Shown piece after piece: positions 54,731 through 64,000 of a DNA stretch of 64,000 nucleotides. Position 1 is the first letter of the stretch. The number at the start of each line of letters is the position of its first letter. Under the pieces are notes generated by a model. The model saw nothing but the letters and a program-made list of their open reading frames with translations, did not search any database and was not told the origin of the DNA. This stretch comes from Bettongia penicillata ogilbyi (taxonomy: Eukaryota > Chordata > Mammalia > Diprotodontia > Potoroidae). The position numbers and the translations under genes are program-made. Location of the stretch: contig JAJHZJ010000270.1 in NCBI GenBank assembly GCA_023548195.1, forward strand, positions 1,240,001-1,304,000, in the 5' to 3' direction.

Positions 54731-55575
54731 ATAGGTAGAATTCATTGATCTTGAAGAAATATTATTATTAAAGAATGAATCTTCTTAATGCTCTTATTTG
54801 CTTAACTCAAATGCCTTCAGCTTGGTGGCTTTCCAAAGAAAGGTGCATCCTAGGTTCTAATTTTACCTGAGGAAATTGTTTTTTTCCTTTCCTAATTAGA
54901 ATAAATGGACACCTTTTTCCTAAATTTATTTAAAGTGAAATTAAAACCAAGCAAATCTGGTGGAGGAGGATGGAGGGATTATAGGGCATTGCTTCTACTC
55001 TGGCATTCCAAAGTCAATGGTACATTAGGAAAAGGCTTTCTGTCACTCATCCTCAGGAGAGATGTTCCACAGAGCAGAATAGATAAGATTTACCTTCTTT
55101 CACATCATTGTATTTTTGGGAAGTATGGTTGAAATTTTAATAGAATTTGAAAGGATAAGTGAAGGTCAGCAGAGAGTAGGAAAAGGAAAATGCACTGAAT
55201 TAGCTGAAATAGAACTGGACATTTCAAAGGTTACCAGGCAGATGCCAGATGCAAAGGAAATGAGAGTAGTTTATAGACCTAAATAATGCAGCAGCGTTTC
55301 CTTAGGAAGAAAGGGCAAGGGAAAGGATATTGACTCAGGCAAAGTCAAAGGGAGTCCACCATGAGAATGGTGGTGATAGAACATTTATCTTGAATCTTTT
55401 GTAACATATTGTTATTCACTGATGCTATTGGAACAGCATCTGCTAGACCAGCATATCCCAAGCAAATGGGGCCATGAAATCCTTTGAGGCTTGAAAATTG
55501 CTAATGAGACCTACAAATGCATATGGAACACCCTAGGATAAAGAAGGTTTGGAAAAATGCAAATGTGATACCACA
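54731..55575. other. Unassigned block
   Basis: No recognised feature. Confidence 0.3.
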
Positions 55576-55579
55576 GAAA

Positions 55580-55755
55580 GGTCAAGGGCTCTAGGGTCAG
55601 AAGGCCTAGGTTCAAATCTTACCTTTGGCATTTTCTACTTAGAAGACCTTGGGAAAATCACTTCCTCTCCCTGGGCTTCAGAGACCTCATTTACAGAATG
55701 AGGGGGTTTGAATAGATGGATTCTGAAGTCCTTTCTAGCTCTAGATTTCTGATAA
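55580..55755 (+). repeat. MIR3-type SINE
   Basis: GGTCAGAAGGCCTAGGTTCA, CCTCATTTACAGAATGAGGG and AGTCCTTTCTAGCTCTAGAT. Confidence 0.83.
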
Positions 55756-55890
55756 CTTCAATAAGCATTTATTAAATTTTTATTTTTATTCTTCCCATAG
55801 CCTCCATTTATAGAGGGTTCAGAATGTCAGCTATCACTTCACTTGCCACTAGATGCCCTGCTTGGTTTCAATTCCATGATCCTTATCCTC

Positions 55891-56122
55891 ATCATCACCA
55901 TCTTCCTCCTCCTCCTCCTCATCCACTACCACCACCATCACCACCACCACCATCACCATCACCATCACTACCATCACCATCACCATCACCATCACCATCA
56001 CCATCACCATCACCACCACCACCACCACCACCACCATCACCATCACCATCACTACCATTACCATCACCATCGCCATCACCACCACCACCACCACCACCAC
56101 CACCACCATCATCATCATCATC
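55891..56122. repeat. (CAC/CAT)n triplet array
   Basis: About 230 bp of CAC, CAT and CCT triplets. Open frames of poly-His, poly-Pro/Ser, poly-Val/Met and poly-Gly/Asp on both strands (for example 55824-56420) arise from it. Confidence 0.97.
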
Positions 56123-56204
56123 TCCCCTCTGCTTCCCCCCACCCCAGATATTTCCTGGTACTCTCTTCCCCACCTTTCATTCTTCTTTTGTGTTTTGTCT
56201 TCCT

Positions 56205-56455
56205 CTATTGAGTGTAAGTTCCTTGAGGACAAAGGTTATCTTTCTTTTTCATATTTATATTCCCAGATTAGTTCAGTGCCTGGCACATAAGATGTGTTTA
56301 ATAAATGTTTATTGTATTATCATTAAGTACCTACTATGTGTCAGGTACTGGCCAGCTGTTGAGGATAGAAGGAACAATATGAAATTATTCCTGCTTTCAA
56401 GGAGGCTTATATTCTACTAAAGGAAACAACACATTGAGAGATCACAAATACAAAA
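56205..56455. repeat. L2 3' end (+) joined to an antisense L2 3' end (-)
   Basis: CCTTGAGGACAAAGGTTATC and GTTTAATAAATGTTTATTGT on the plus strand, then TTAAGTACCTACTATGTGTC and GCTTTCAAGGAGGCTTATAT antisense. Confidence 0.78.
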
Positions 56456-56645
56456 TAAATATAAATTAATTTGTCGGGAACAGCCCTAACAACTAAGGGA
56501 AGTAATATATTAATTTCATGGAATCAAGAAAGGCATGTCATGAGTTTTTTTTTGATACATTTTGGATATTTCATTTCTAATGTTAAAAAAAATCTCCAGA
56601 TTTAACATTTTCTCATGGGACCTATGTATAATAATGACAACAGCA

Positions 56646-56682
56646 ACTATGATGATGATGATGATGATAGTGATGATGATAT
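56646..56682. repeat. (GAT)n microsatellite
   Basis: GATGATGATGATGATGAT with one AGT break; the source of an Asp-rich frame. Confidence 0.95.
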
Positions 56683-56829
56683 AATAGCAATTGATGGCCC
56701 CATAATCCTTCAAGGTACGCAAAGTGCTTCCCAGACACTGTTGCATTTCACTCCAGTGAACACCATGTTTCATCAGGGCACAGTCTGTGAAAAGCTGAGC
56801 TAAGTGTGACATAGGGGACATTAAATAGG

Positions 56830-57010
56830 AGAAAGGGCACTAAATTTAGAGTCTGAGGATTGGAGTTTGAAAGTGACCCTTTCCCTCTCCTCTGTGTGAC
56901 TTCTCTGAGGTCAATTAACTCCTCTGAGCCTCAGTTTTCTGATCTGTGAAATGAGGGGGTAGGACTAGATGATGTATGAGGTCTTTGTGTGTTTTAAGTC
57001 TATGATTCTT
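56830..57010 (+). repeat. MIR3-type SINE
   Basis: GAGCCTCAGTTTTCTGATCT, AGGACTAGATGATGTATGAG and TTAAGTCTATGATTCTT. Confidence 0.82.
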
Positions 57011-58228
57011 TTGTGGGCTTCTGTTTGAATGAAGTGACCTAAGGTAGCCATCTTGTTTTTTTGCCTCACAAACTCTCTTTTTGTGCAATCGTTCCAGTAG
57101 GACTTAATTCACTGAAAGCAAGAACTGCCACACCACCTAATGAGGCAGAAAGGTAGGTGAAAGTATTTAAGAACATCAGGTAAGCAACTCAGTGAAGTCA
57201 GTAGAAGCCCTACCCTGAGGTAGACCATTGCCCCTTTCTACTCTAGTTGATGGTTCCGAGAGTTGGATTGGCTAGGATAATTCATTCCTTTGTGGCTGGC
57301 TTTCTGGTGACAAGGTTAGCTCCTTGAGGGAAAGTACTATTTCTACTTTTTCTTTGAATTCCTTACATAGCTTAAGTACTGAATAAATACCCCTTGATGG
57401 ATTAACCAGGCCATTCCTCATTAACTCATACAGGCTCCTTTGCTGGGCCTGTACTCAGAACCTTACCAATTTAGTAATCTCTGCCACAGTTTGAGTTTTC
57501 TAAGTATAACCTATGAAACCATAGGGTCAGTTCCACACCACACTGTAATGGAACATTATGGGAAGATTTTAGTAGAGAAATACCATGCCTTAAAACCTAG
57601 GCAGTGCCTCATTTATAAGAGGTGAGGTAGATTTGGGCAGAGGAGGAGATACTGTAAGGAGAGAGCCATCCCAACATCTACCCAAAAGACCTCACCAATG
57701 TCTTTCTTCCTTTCTTACATGTTAGTTTTTTTGTGAATAAAGAGAATATTAAATGCCTCTTTACCTCCCATGGCTCTTTTTTCTAAACTTTGATTCTAGG
57801 CATTATATTTAGTTACCCTGAAAACTACTTGTTCTGCCACTGTTTGGAGACAGTATTGAATCCAGAAAGGGCATCAGTTTCTCAGAGGGTAGTACATGAC
57901 TGGCCCATGAACATCTTATAGTGAGCATTCCCTTACAGAGGTCTGGCCCTCACGGACCTTTGGAAAGATCCATACTATATGAGGAATTAAGCAGTAATTT
58001 ATGGCTAGGTGGACATTCATGCAAAAATGTTTCGTAGTTTGAAAAGATTAATGCATGAGCCAAGTGCAAATACATTAACTTAACCAACTATCTGGAAAGC
58101 AAGCTTAATGAGCACTGGAAATGAGTTTGATATGAGATAGAAAACGATGAGATTGTAGAGGTTAGGCTATTTGTGCTAGGAAATTTTTCCATGGAAACCA
58201 TCTTTTCAGGAGTGTTAAACTCAGGGAC
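57011..58228. other. Mostly unassigned; L2 tail at 57315-57400
   Basis: GTTAGCTCCTTGAGGGAAAG and CTGAATAAATACCCCTTGAT mark a small L2 end. 58005-58115 is AT-rich and unique (CATTCATGCAAAAATGTTTC, AAAAGATTAATGCATGAGCC), a conserved-element candidate. Confidence 0.4.
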
Positions 58229-58229
58229 A

Positions 58230-59840
58230 ACTTTTGACAGACCTCATACACTGTCCTGTGAGGAAAGCCAGTGATCTAGAAGTCTGCTACCTCTATGGAA
58301 AGTGACCAGGCCTACATTAGAGATAGTTCTAGAGTATTCTGCTCTTGTCAGACTGCATCTGGAGTATTGCTTTTTCTGGTCAATACATTTTAAGAAAGAC
58401 ATTGATAAGCTGGAATATAAACAGAGGAAAACAATCACAATGGAGAAGAGTTTTGAGTCCATGACATATGACAACTAATGCAAAGAAATGGGGATGCTTC
58501 TTGGCCTAGTTAAGAGAAGGAGCTGTAATGTGGAAGAGTGATTGGGTTGATTTTGCTTTGCTCTGACTGGCAGAAGTAGAGGTAATGATTGGAAGTTAGA
58601 AAGAAGCAAATTGTGCAAAATGGTTAGATACAAATATAAAGATGCATTTCCATTCCTACTTCCAGTTAAAACTCAGACACCTTAAGTGAATCAATCAATA
58701 TGAAGTGTGGACTAGATATCAAGGAATTTTCTTATAATCTCATCATAATATGTGGACAAACCCAGGATTAATTTGAAAGGATCATAGGACTTTAGACTGT
58801 TTCATGCACAGTAGATGATGTCACCAAGGAAACGTCTTGTGATTGGTTGAGAAGATCAAGTCACACTTTTTGGGCTATGTGTAAAAACAGGAAATCAGGG
58901 GAGTGGTGAATCAATTAAGTGGTAAGCCAGAGAGCTGGTACTAAGCTACTGAGAGGAACTAATCATGGAGGATAGAGTTTCTCCCTATCCTCCCTCCCTA
59001 TCCTGTTATTGGAGAAGTTAGACCAGCAGGAGACAAATATATCTAGTTGAGAGCAGAGAAAGGCAGTCTATTCAAAAGGTGTCTCAAGAAAAGGAGAAGA
59101 TATACTTCTGTTCTCATGCCTCTTATCTGAAAGGCAAAAGGGAAGGGAAACTGCCTTGTGTTCTCTCTGAGAGTGACAGTTGTGAGCACAAGGCTGTCTC
59201 TGTCTATTGTATTTGTGATTTCCTGATCTTAGGGACAGCGCCAGAGAGAAAATTGGGGACTTGTGACCTATGGCAATAATAATTCAGCTCCTCAGGTTAC
59301 TCCTAGACCTATGAGGTAGTATATAGTCAGCCAACCTCCTGGAAATCTCAACCTACAAACACAAGTTGAGGAAATACCCCAAGATCAAGTGCAGTTTAAA
59401 GAAAAATTCGGCTATTAGATTCTATGCTGTGTTGATAAATGTTTAGCAACTGGTAAACCAAGAGGTTTGCCTGACATAATTTTAAATATAATCTGCACTA
59501 TTATTTTCTCCATTACTTTCTTAAATCTGGGACATCAACAAAACCATAAATTGAACTCTTAATTTACAGCAATTACCCATTTTTGAGGCATAAATACTTA
59601 TATTGAAAATTTAACAATCAGATCTCATAAGATGGTTCAGGCTGGTTGTAATACACCTCTAATTAGACTACCTAAGAGTGGAACATACTGTCAAAAGAAA
59701 TAGTTAGTTTCATATATGGAGGTCTCCTAGGAAAAGGCTAAATGACCATTTGTTGGATATGATGTATCAGGGGAGCACTGGTCAGGTAGGGATTGGACTA
59801 GACTGGTACTGAGTGAGATGTGGAGATTCTGAAGTGCTAT
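58230..59840 (+). mobile_element. L3/CR1-type LINE 3' region split by about 1 kb
   Basis: The left part (58230-58615) has TGCATCTGGAGTATTGCTTT, AGACATTGATAAGCTGGAAT, TGTGGAAGAGTGATTGGGTT and GATTGGAAGTTAGAAAGAAG. The right part (about 59650-59840) resumes with CTCTAATTAGACTACCTAAG, GGTCTCCTAGGAAAAGGCTA and GGATTGGACTAGACTGGTAC. Together they give the normal L3/CR1 order. Confidence 0.8.
58630..59635. mobile_element. About 1-kb insertion of unknown type within the L3/CR1 copy
   Basis: Unlike L3/CR1, it has LTR-U3-like traits near 58800-58900 (GATGATGTCACCAAGGAAAC, GTGATTGGTTG). The borders carry AAAATGGTTAG (58619-58629) and AAGATGGTTCAG (59630-59642), a possible diverged target duplication. 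No TG...CA ends or coding sequence were found. Class undecided. Confidence 0.4.
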
Positions 59841-60159
59841 TGTGCAAGGGAAGAAGCACAATCATTGTCTTTATCACCTTTCTATGTAATATTGGGATTT
59901 TTTTGTCTTTCTGTACAAGGAGAACAAGAGTGTGGGAATCAGTCAAATGCCATCAGAACCAAGCCTGAAATGCATCTTTATAAAACGTTTTATGAATCTG
60001 ATGAACAGATCAGGGCATTGTTTGTGAATCAGGCCAGCTGGGCACCTGTGAACTGAATCCAATTTAATTTGATTCGATACACATCAAATGCCTTGTATTA
60101 ATGAGACATCCAGTGCCACATCATTACTGGACATTCCTGTATAGTACATATATAAAAAT

Positions 60160-60410
60160 TATATATCATTAGCATCTCAAATTTAACCTTTCTGAAACGG
60201 AACTTATCGTCTTCCTCTAAATATCAACCTTCTCCAAACCTCCTTATTTATGTTAAAGCCACTATGTACTCAGTGGCTCAAGTTTGGATCTCTGGGGTCA
60301 TCCTTAACTCTTCTCTGCTGTCCACCATCCACCTGTCACTTGCTAAGTATCCTGTCACTTGCTAAGTCTCATCCAGTTAGCCCACTTCCTTAGCAACAGC
60401 AACTTCCCAA
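60160..60410 (+). repeat. L2 LINE, ORF2 3'-end relic
   Basis: ACCTTTCTGAAACGGAACTT, ATCGTCTTCCTCTAAATATC, GTCATCCTTAACTCTTCTCT and CACTTGCTAAGTCTCATCCA follow L2. A 17-base piece is doubled at 60332-60367. Confidence 0.75.
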
Positions 60411-61288
60411 GTCGTCATCTTGAAGTTAGGCAGCAAGGTTATTCATTTGCCCGGTATTCTTTTGTTTAGATTCATGAAATTTCTCTTTACAAGTAGAATC
60501 CCTTGTAGGTAGAGAAAAGTTTTCTAACTCTTTGAAGCAGAGAGAGAGACCATGCTAAGCATCTTGATCAGGTTCAGTTTAGGAATTTTGCTCATAAACT
60601 TCTGAATGGCCTTGTGAAGAAGATGTGCTTGGCCATGTGGCCAGAAGGAGTAGTTTGTGGATTGTATTTTGGAGCCTTTTAGGATGCAGGAGCTTTGTTA
60701 ACATTACTATTCTCTCAGGCCACATGGGCAGATCACAGTCTGCTTTTATCATGTGCCTTTGCAGAAATTTTATTGATGTTCCTATCAAGTCACAAGCATA
60801 AATCCATGCAACTATATGATGTATGTTTGTGCTATGCAGCTGTTACTAGGAAGGGAAGAGGGCTTCATGTGCACAGCTCATACACAGGTTTACTCTGCTA
60901 AACTCAAGGGTTAAAGCTGCATAGGGGTGAAAAAAGAAAAAAAGGATAGAGGATGGTCAATGACGTTATTCTGAAAACAAAACTCCATCCTCTCTATTTC
61001 TGGGCAATCTATCCTCTTGAGGGACAGTTCCAGTCACTGGAAACAAATTAGGAGTTTTCGTTGTCTTTCTAAGGTATCAAAGCACATATCTATGGTCTCT
61101 AGGGGGAGAGAGGTCCTCAAGGTGATTGGGAGCTAGAGATTGAGGAATGTTCCGATGAAAGTCACTTACAAATAAACCTGAAAGTCATGTCAACTAAGAA
61201 TGTGGCTAGCTTTTTCTCTATATGTTGACATTTAGGACTGGTTTGGCAGAGAAAGAAACACACATTACATAGGGCTGTGCAGTATAAG
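60411..61288. other. Unassigned block
   Basis: Repeat-poor, with no exon recognised. Confidence 0.3.
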
Positions 61289-61289
61289 T

Positions 61290-61455
61290 AAGTAGTGCAG
61301 TGGTAATACTCAACTTGGAGTCATGAGACTTGCTTCTTTTTTAGCTGTGTGATCATGGGATAGTTTTCTCATCTCTCTGGTGCTGAATCTGCAGAGTAAA
61401 GGGAATGGATTCAGTAACCTCTAAGATCTCTTTCAGATTCCATCTATCATTCTAT
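61290..61455 (+). repeat. MIR3-type SINE
   Basis: AACTTGGAGTCATGAGACTT, TTAGCTGTGTGATCATGGGA and CTAAGATCTCTTTCAGATTC. Confidence 0.75.
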
Positions 61456-62330
61456 TATCCCTTCCTTACTTCAGGAAATGCCCACACTTAGTTTTGGCCC
61501 ACTCACCCCAACCCCACCTTGTCCAATTTTAGGATCTACATAGAGATAATGACATGCACGGCAAAGGATTTTATGTCCTGTTGTGGTAATTCTGCCTAAT
61601 ACAGAAGAGACTTTTTGAAAAAAAAAAAAGGTTCTTCTTGGTGTCTAGCATCAAAATCACCAAAATATCCAGCCAAGTCCCTTTGTTGCTTTCAATGTTC
61701 TTAACAATTTCTCATTTCTCACCTGTGGTGTATATTGGCTTCATTGATCCCTGGTGGGCTGGAGAAATGCTGCATGGAAAATCTATTTCCAGCAACATTT
61801 ATTTGCAATTCCTGTCAGCCTTGCCTTTTCTCTTGAATTCTTGGATACTTAAAAAGCACATTTAAAAGAAACCCCCTACATAGCCTTTTAATGTGGAAGT
61901 TGGTCGATGGATTATAAGAGTACTTAAAGATACAATCACTTTAGGGGGGAAAACCCAAATGCTGGTTGACCAGTGAGTCTATAATGAAAGAGTGGGTTGG
62001 GAGCTCAGAACGTCACTAACATTACAGGATACTTAGCTCTCCCCAAGAGCAAAAATGCTCTGAGATGTATTTGCCAGCCTGAGTGGGGTGGACATGTTTG
62101 AAATGTGCAGAGGAGCTGGATGCATAAGCCAACTTACCAGCCACAAATAATTAAAAGGATAATAGATGTGCAAATGACATGAGATGAATCCTCTTACAGT
62201 AATACCATTGGCTCATGCTTTCTACCAAGTGAGTCATGACTTTGATGCCCAATGCAGCAGATGCCAGTTGCAAACAGAAGCTATCATCCATCTAGTATAC
62301 TTGGAAGATTCAACCCAACTGATAGGGAAA
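61456..62330. other. Unassigned block
   Basis: 61880-62180 is unique-looking (GGATTATAAGAGTACTTAAA, CACAAATAATTAAAAGGATA), a possible conserved element. Nothing coding. Confidence 0.3.
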
Positions 62331-62334
62331 CACC

Positions 62335-62460
62335 AGACAGATGACCTCTCTTTGCCTCAGTTTCTTCATCTGTATAATGGGGATAACATTACCCTTATCT
62401 CCCAGTGTTGTTATAAGGAACAATGATATAATAATTGCAAAGTGTGTAGCACAGAGCCTA
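62335..62460 (+). repeat. MIR-type SINE, 3' half
   Basis: GCCTCAGTTTCTTCATCTGT, ATAATGGGGATAACATTACC and GTGTGTAGCACAGAGCCTAT. Confidence 0.8.
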
Positions 62461-62790
62461 TATCCCTTGCATATGAATGGATGCAAGGGTGGAAGAGTCA
62501 CCTTTTTGTTGCAGTTACTTGAGATTCCCCTCTTAGAGTCACTGAGGTTGGATCTATTCCTTGTGTTGTGGGCAGAGGATGCCTCTTCTTTCATCACCTT
62601 CATGGACAAAGGTCACCAAACTGGAGATCCAAGTTCTCTGTCCCATGTCCCATTGGTTCAGGACTCTGCTAGGGAACAGGACCTAATAAGTAAGGTGTTT
62701 GAGTCATACTTCTTCCTGAGATTTTAAGTAGCCATTTAAATGATGATTTCTCACTCAAATACTTAAAAAAGCTATTCTTTACAATTAAGA
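62461..62790. other. Unassigned block
   Basis: No recognised feature. Confidence 0.3.
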
Positions 62791-62794
62791 AGTC

Positions 62795-62980
62795 AGTATG
62801 GTATAGTGGATAGAGTGCTGGATATAAAATCAAGTGAACCTGGAGCAAATGTCCTGCCTCCTACATTTTAACACTCAGGTAGAATGACCCTAGGAAAGTC
62901 ACATGACCTCTTTGTGTTTCAGGGAGCAGCTGTAAAATTTGAGGTTTGGCTTCCAAGATCCCTTTGAGTTCTAAATACAT
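62795..62980 (+). repeat. MIR3-type SINE
   Basis: GTATGGTATAGTGGATAGAG head, GAAAGTCACATGACCTCTTT, CCAAGATCCCTTTGAGTTCT. Confidence 0.82.
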
Positions 62981-63214
62981 TTCCATGTCTGGTGTTTACT
63001 AATTAAGTGACCAGGCACCTCTTTGAGACCCAGGGAACTCATTGCAACAATTTTTATACTTACTCATAGCTCCAGACCTGCATCGTTGAAGAGTTCCCAC
63101 ACTTACAGAATCACGGGTTACTGAATGATTTTCACAGGCAACTTTGTCAAAAATCAGTGGGATTATCTCAGCTGGATTTGACTCTCGCAGAAAACATTAG
63201 ATAAAGTCTAAAAA

Positions 63215-63335
63215 AATTATACACACATATGCGTGTATATATATATATACATACTTATATATGTAAATATATGTCTATATGTATGTATGCATATATATGT
63301 GTATATGTATATTTATATATGAAATTTCTTACCCA
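63215..63335. repeat. (TA)n/(TATG)n low-complexity tract
   Basis: TATATATATATATACATACT, GTATGTATGCATATATATGT. Confidence 0.92.
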
Positions 63336-63369
63336 ACTATTTTTTAAAACAGTTTTAACAACTAAAAGG

Positions 63370-63500
63370 CAAGTATAGAAAAGTGGAGCAGGTACTGGAC
63401 CTGATGTCAAAAGGACCTGGGCCACATCTTGCCTCAGTCATTTTTTAAGCTGTGTAACCCTGGGCAAGTCACTTAACCTATGTATGCCTCAGTTAACAAA
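63370..63500 (+). repeat. tRNA-derived SINE, 5' part
   Basis: GTATAGAAAAGTGGAGCAGG, AAGGACCTGGGCCACATCTT and CCCTGGGCAAGTCACTTAAC. Confidence 0.75.
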
Positions 63501-63564
63501 TATTTATGTCTGCCTGTATATATACATACATGCATACATAGGTACACATATATGCATGTATATG

Positions 63565-63785
63565 GCAGAATAGAGAACTGACCTTGGAATTAGGCAGACC
63601 TGTGCCACATATTGACTGTATGACCCCGGGCAAGTCATTTAACCTTGCAATGCCCCAGGCAACTCTTATGAGACTCTAAGCTGCAGAGTTATAGTGGATA
63701 GTAATAGTTGTAGGGGAAGGATTACCTTATTGGGAGTTCTTGCCAAGGGCCAGGTAGTTTTGCCATCAGTTAAATGAAAGATTTG
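63565..63785 (+). repeat. WSINE1-like marsupial SINE
   Basis: GCAGAATAGAGAACTGACCT, GACCCCGGGCAAGTCATTTA, TGCCCCAGGCAACTCTTATG and AAGCTGCAGAGTTATAGTGG in order. Confidence 0.75.
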
Positions 63786-63789
63786 GACT

Positions 63790-63960
63790 AAATCTGGGGT
63801 CCATAAATCTCTTGAAAAAATATTTTGATAATTGCATTTCCATTTAATTGGTTTCCTTTATACCCCTATGTATTTTATTTTATGCATTTAAAATATCATT
63901 TGTGCATTTAAAATATCCGAGGACTTCTAGAGCTCACCAGTCTCAGGGTTCCATAATATG
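63790..63960 (+). mobile_element. Family A MITE-like copy
   Basis: GGGGTCCATAAATCTCTTGA, AATTGCATTTCCATTTAATT, GGTTTCCTTTATACCCCTAT and GTATTTTATTTTATGCATTT. It is the clearest copy of the internal part. Confidence 0.72.
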
Positions 63961-64000
63961 AGGAAGATTAAATGAGCACTGACAAGTACCCTTGATTATA

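Noticed and set aside
55824..56420. 198-codon plus-strand and 122-127-codon open frames rich in Pro/Ser, His or Val/Met
   Set aside because: They lie across a CAC/CAT triplet array, which removes stops in several phases; no domain or conserved flank.

Overview
The window looks like marsupial nuclear DNA. It is AT-rich and CpG-poor, about 0.3% is protein-coding, and it is dense in old interspersed repeats. The marsupial call rests on the repeat mix: L2 and MIR relics, L3/CR1-type LINE ends with MIR3-like SINEs carrying an L3-like tail, tRNA-derived SINEs with a BovB/RTE-like 3' tail, SINEs of the WSINE1 kind, and an L1 lineage that includes a half-L1 (HAL1) copy. I cannot tell an American from an Australian species.

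Positions 1-12880 read as the last intron of one plus-strand gene. Its terminal coding exon (12881-13045) encodes 54 residues that match what I remember of the C-terminus of IFTAP (C11orf74), the IFT-A-associated ciliary protein. A canonical AATAAA lies 37 bases after the stop codon, with a GT-rich microsatellite just beyond it. In human, IFTAP lies next to RAG1/RAG2 and is followed by a gene-poor interval. The remaining 51 kb fits that arrangement: I see no other credible coding exon, tRNA, rRNA or CRISPR.

The repeat landscape is layered. Three L1-lineage insertions have clear target-site duplications (TSDs): a 5'-end-only fragment (7839-8871, 14-bp TSD), a 5'-truncated 3' end (29672-30027, 18-bp TSD) and a HAL1 of about 2.6 kb (49492-52109, 14-bp TSD) made of 5'UTR, ORF1 and 3'UTR with no ORF2. 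Other L1 pieces lie at 6725-7612, 10290-10500, 22010-22780, 22870-23160, 39905-40145, 45606-45890 and 48160-48415. L3/CR1 pieces lie at 1693-1925, 32740-33452, 40295-40600 and 58230-59840. A palindromic hAT-like MITE sits at 14017-14122, and a second non-autonomous family has at least five copies. Many copies are nested, so their relative ages can be read. Simple repeats are frequent (CT, CTT, CAC/CAT, GATA/GATG, CATCC, TG/TA).

Many long open frames are artefacts of simple repeats (poly-His, poly-Ser, poly-Leu/Ser) or of L1 ORF1 remnants. Several unique, repeat-poor blocks are candidate conserved non-coding elements, but that cannot be judged without alignment. I found no evidence of a new biological system. 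The best leads are the poly(A)-less 5' L1 insertion, the HAL1, the unassigned MITE-like family, the 34-bp triplication at a SINE tail, and the roughly 1-kb insertion that splits an L3/CR1 element.
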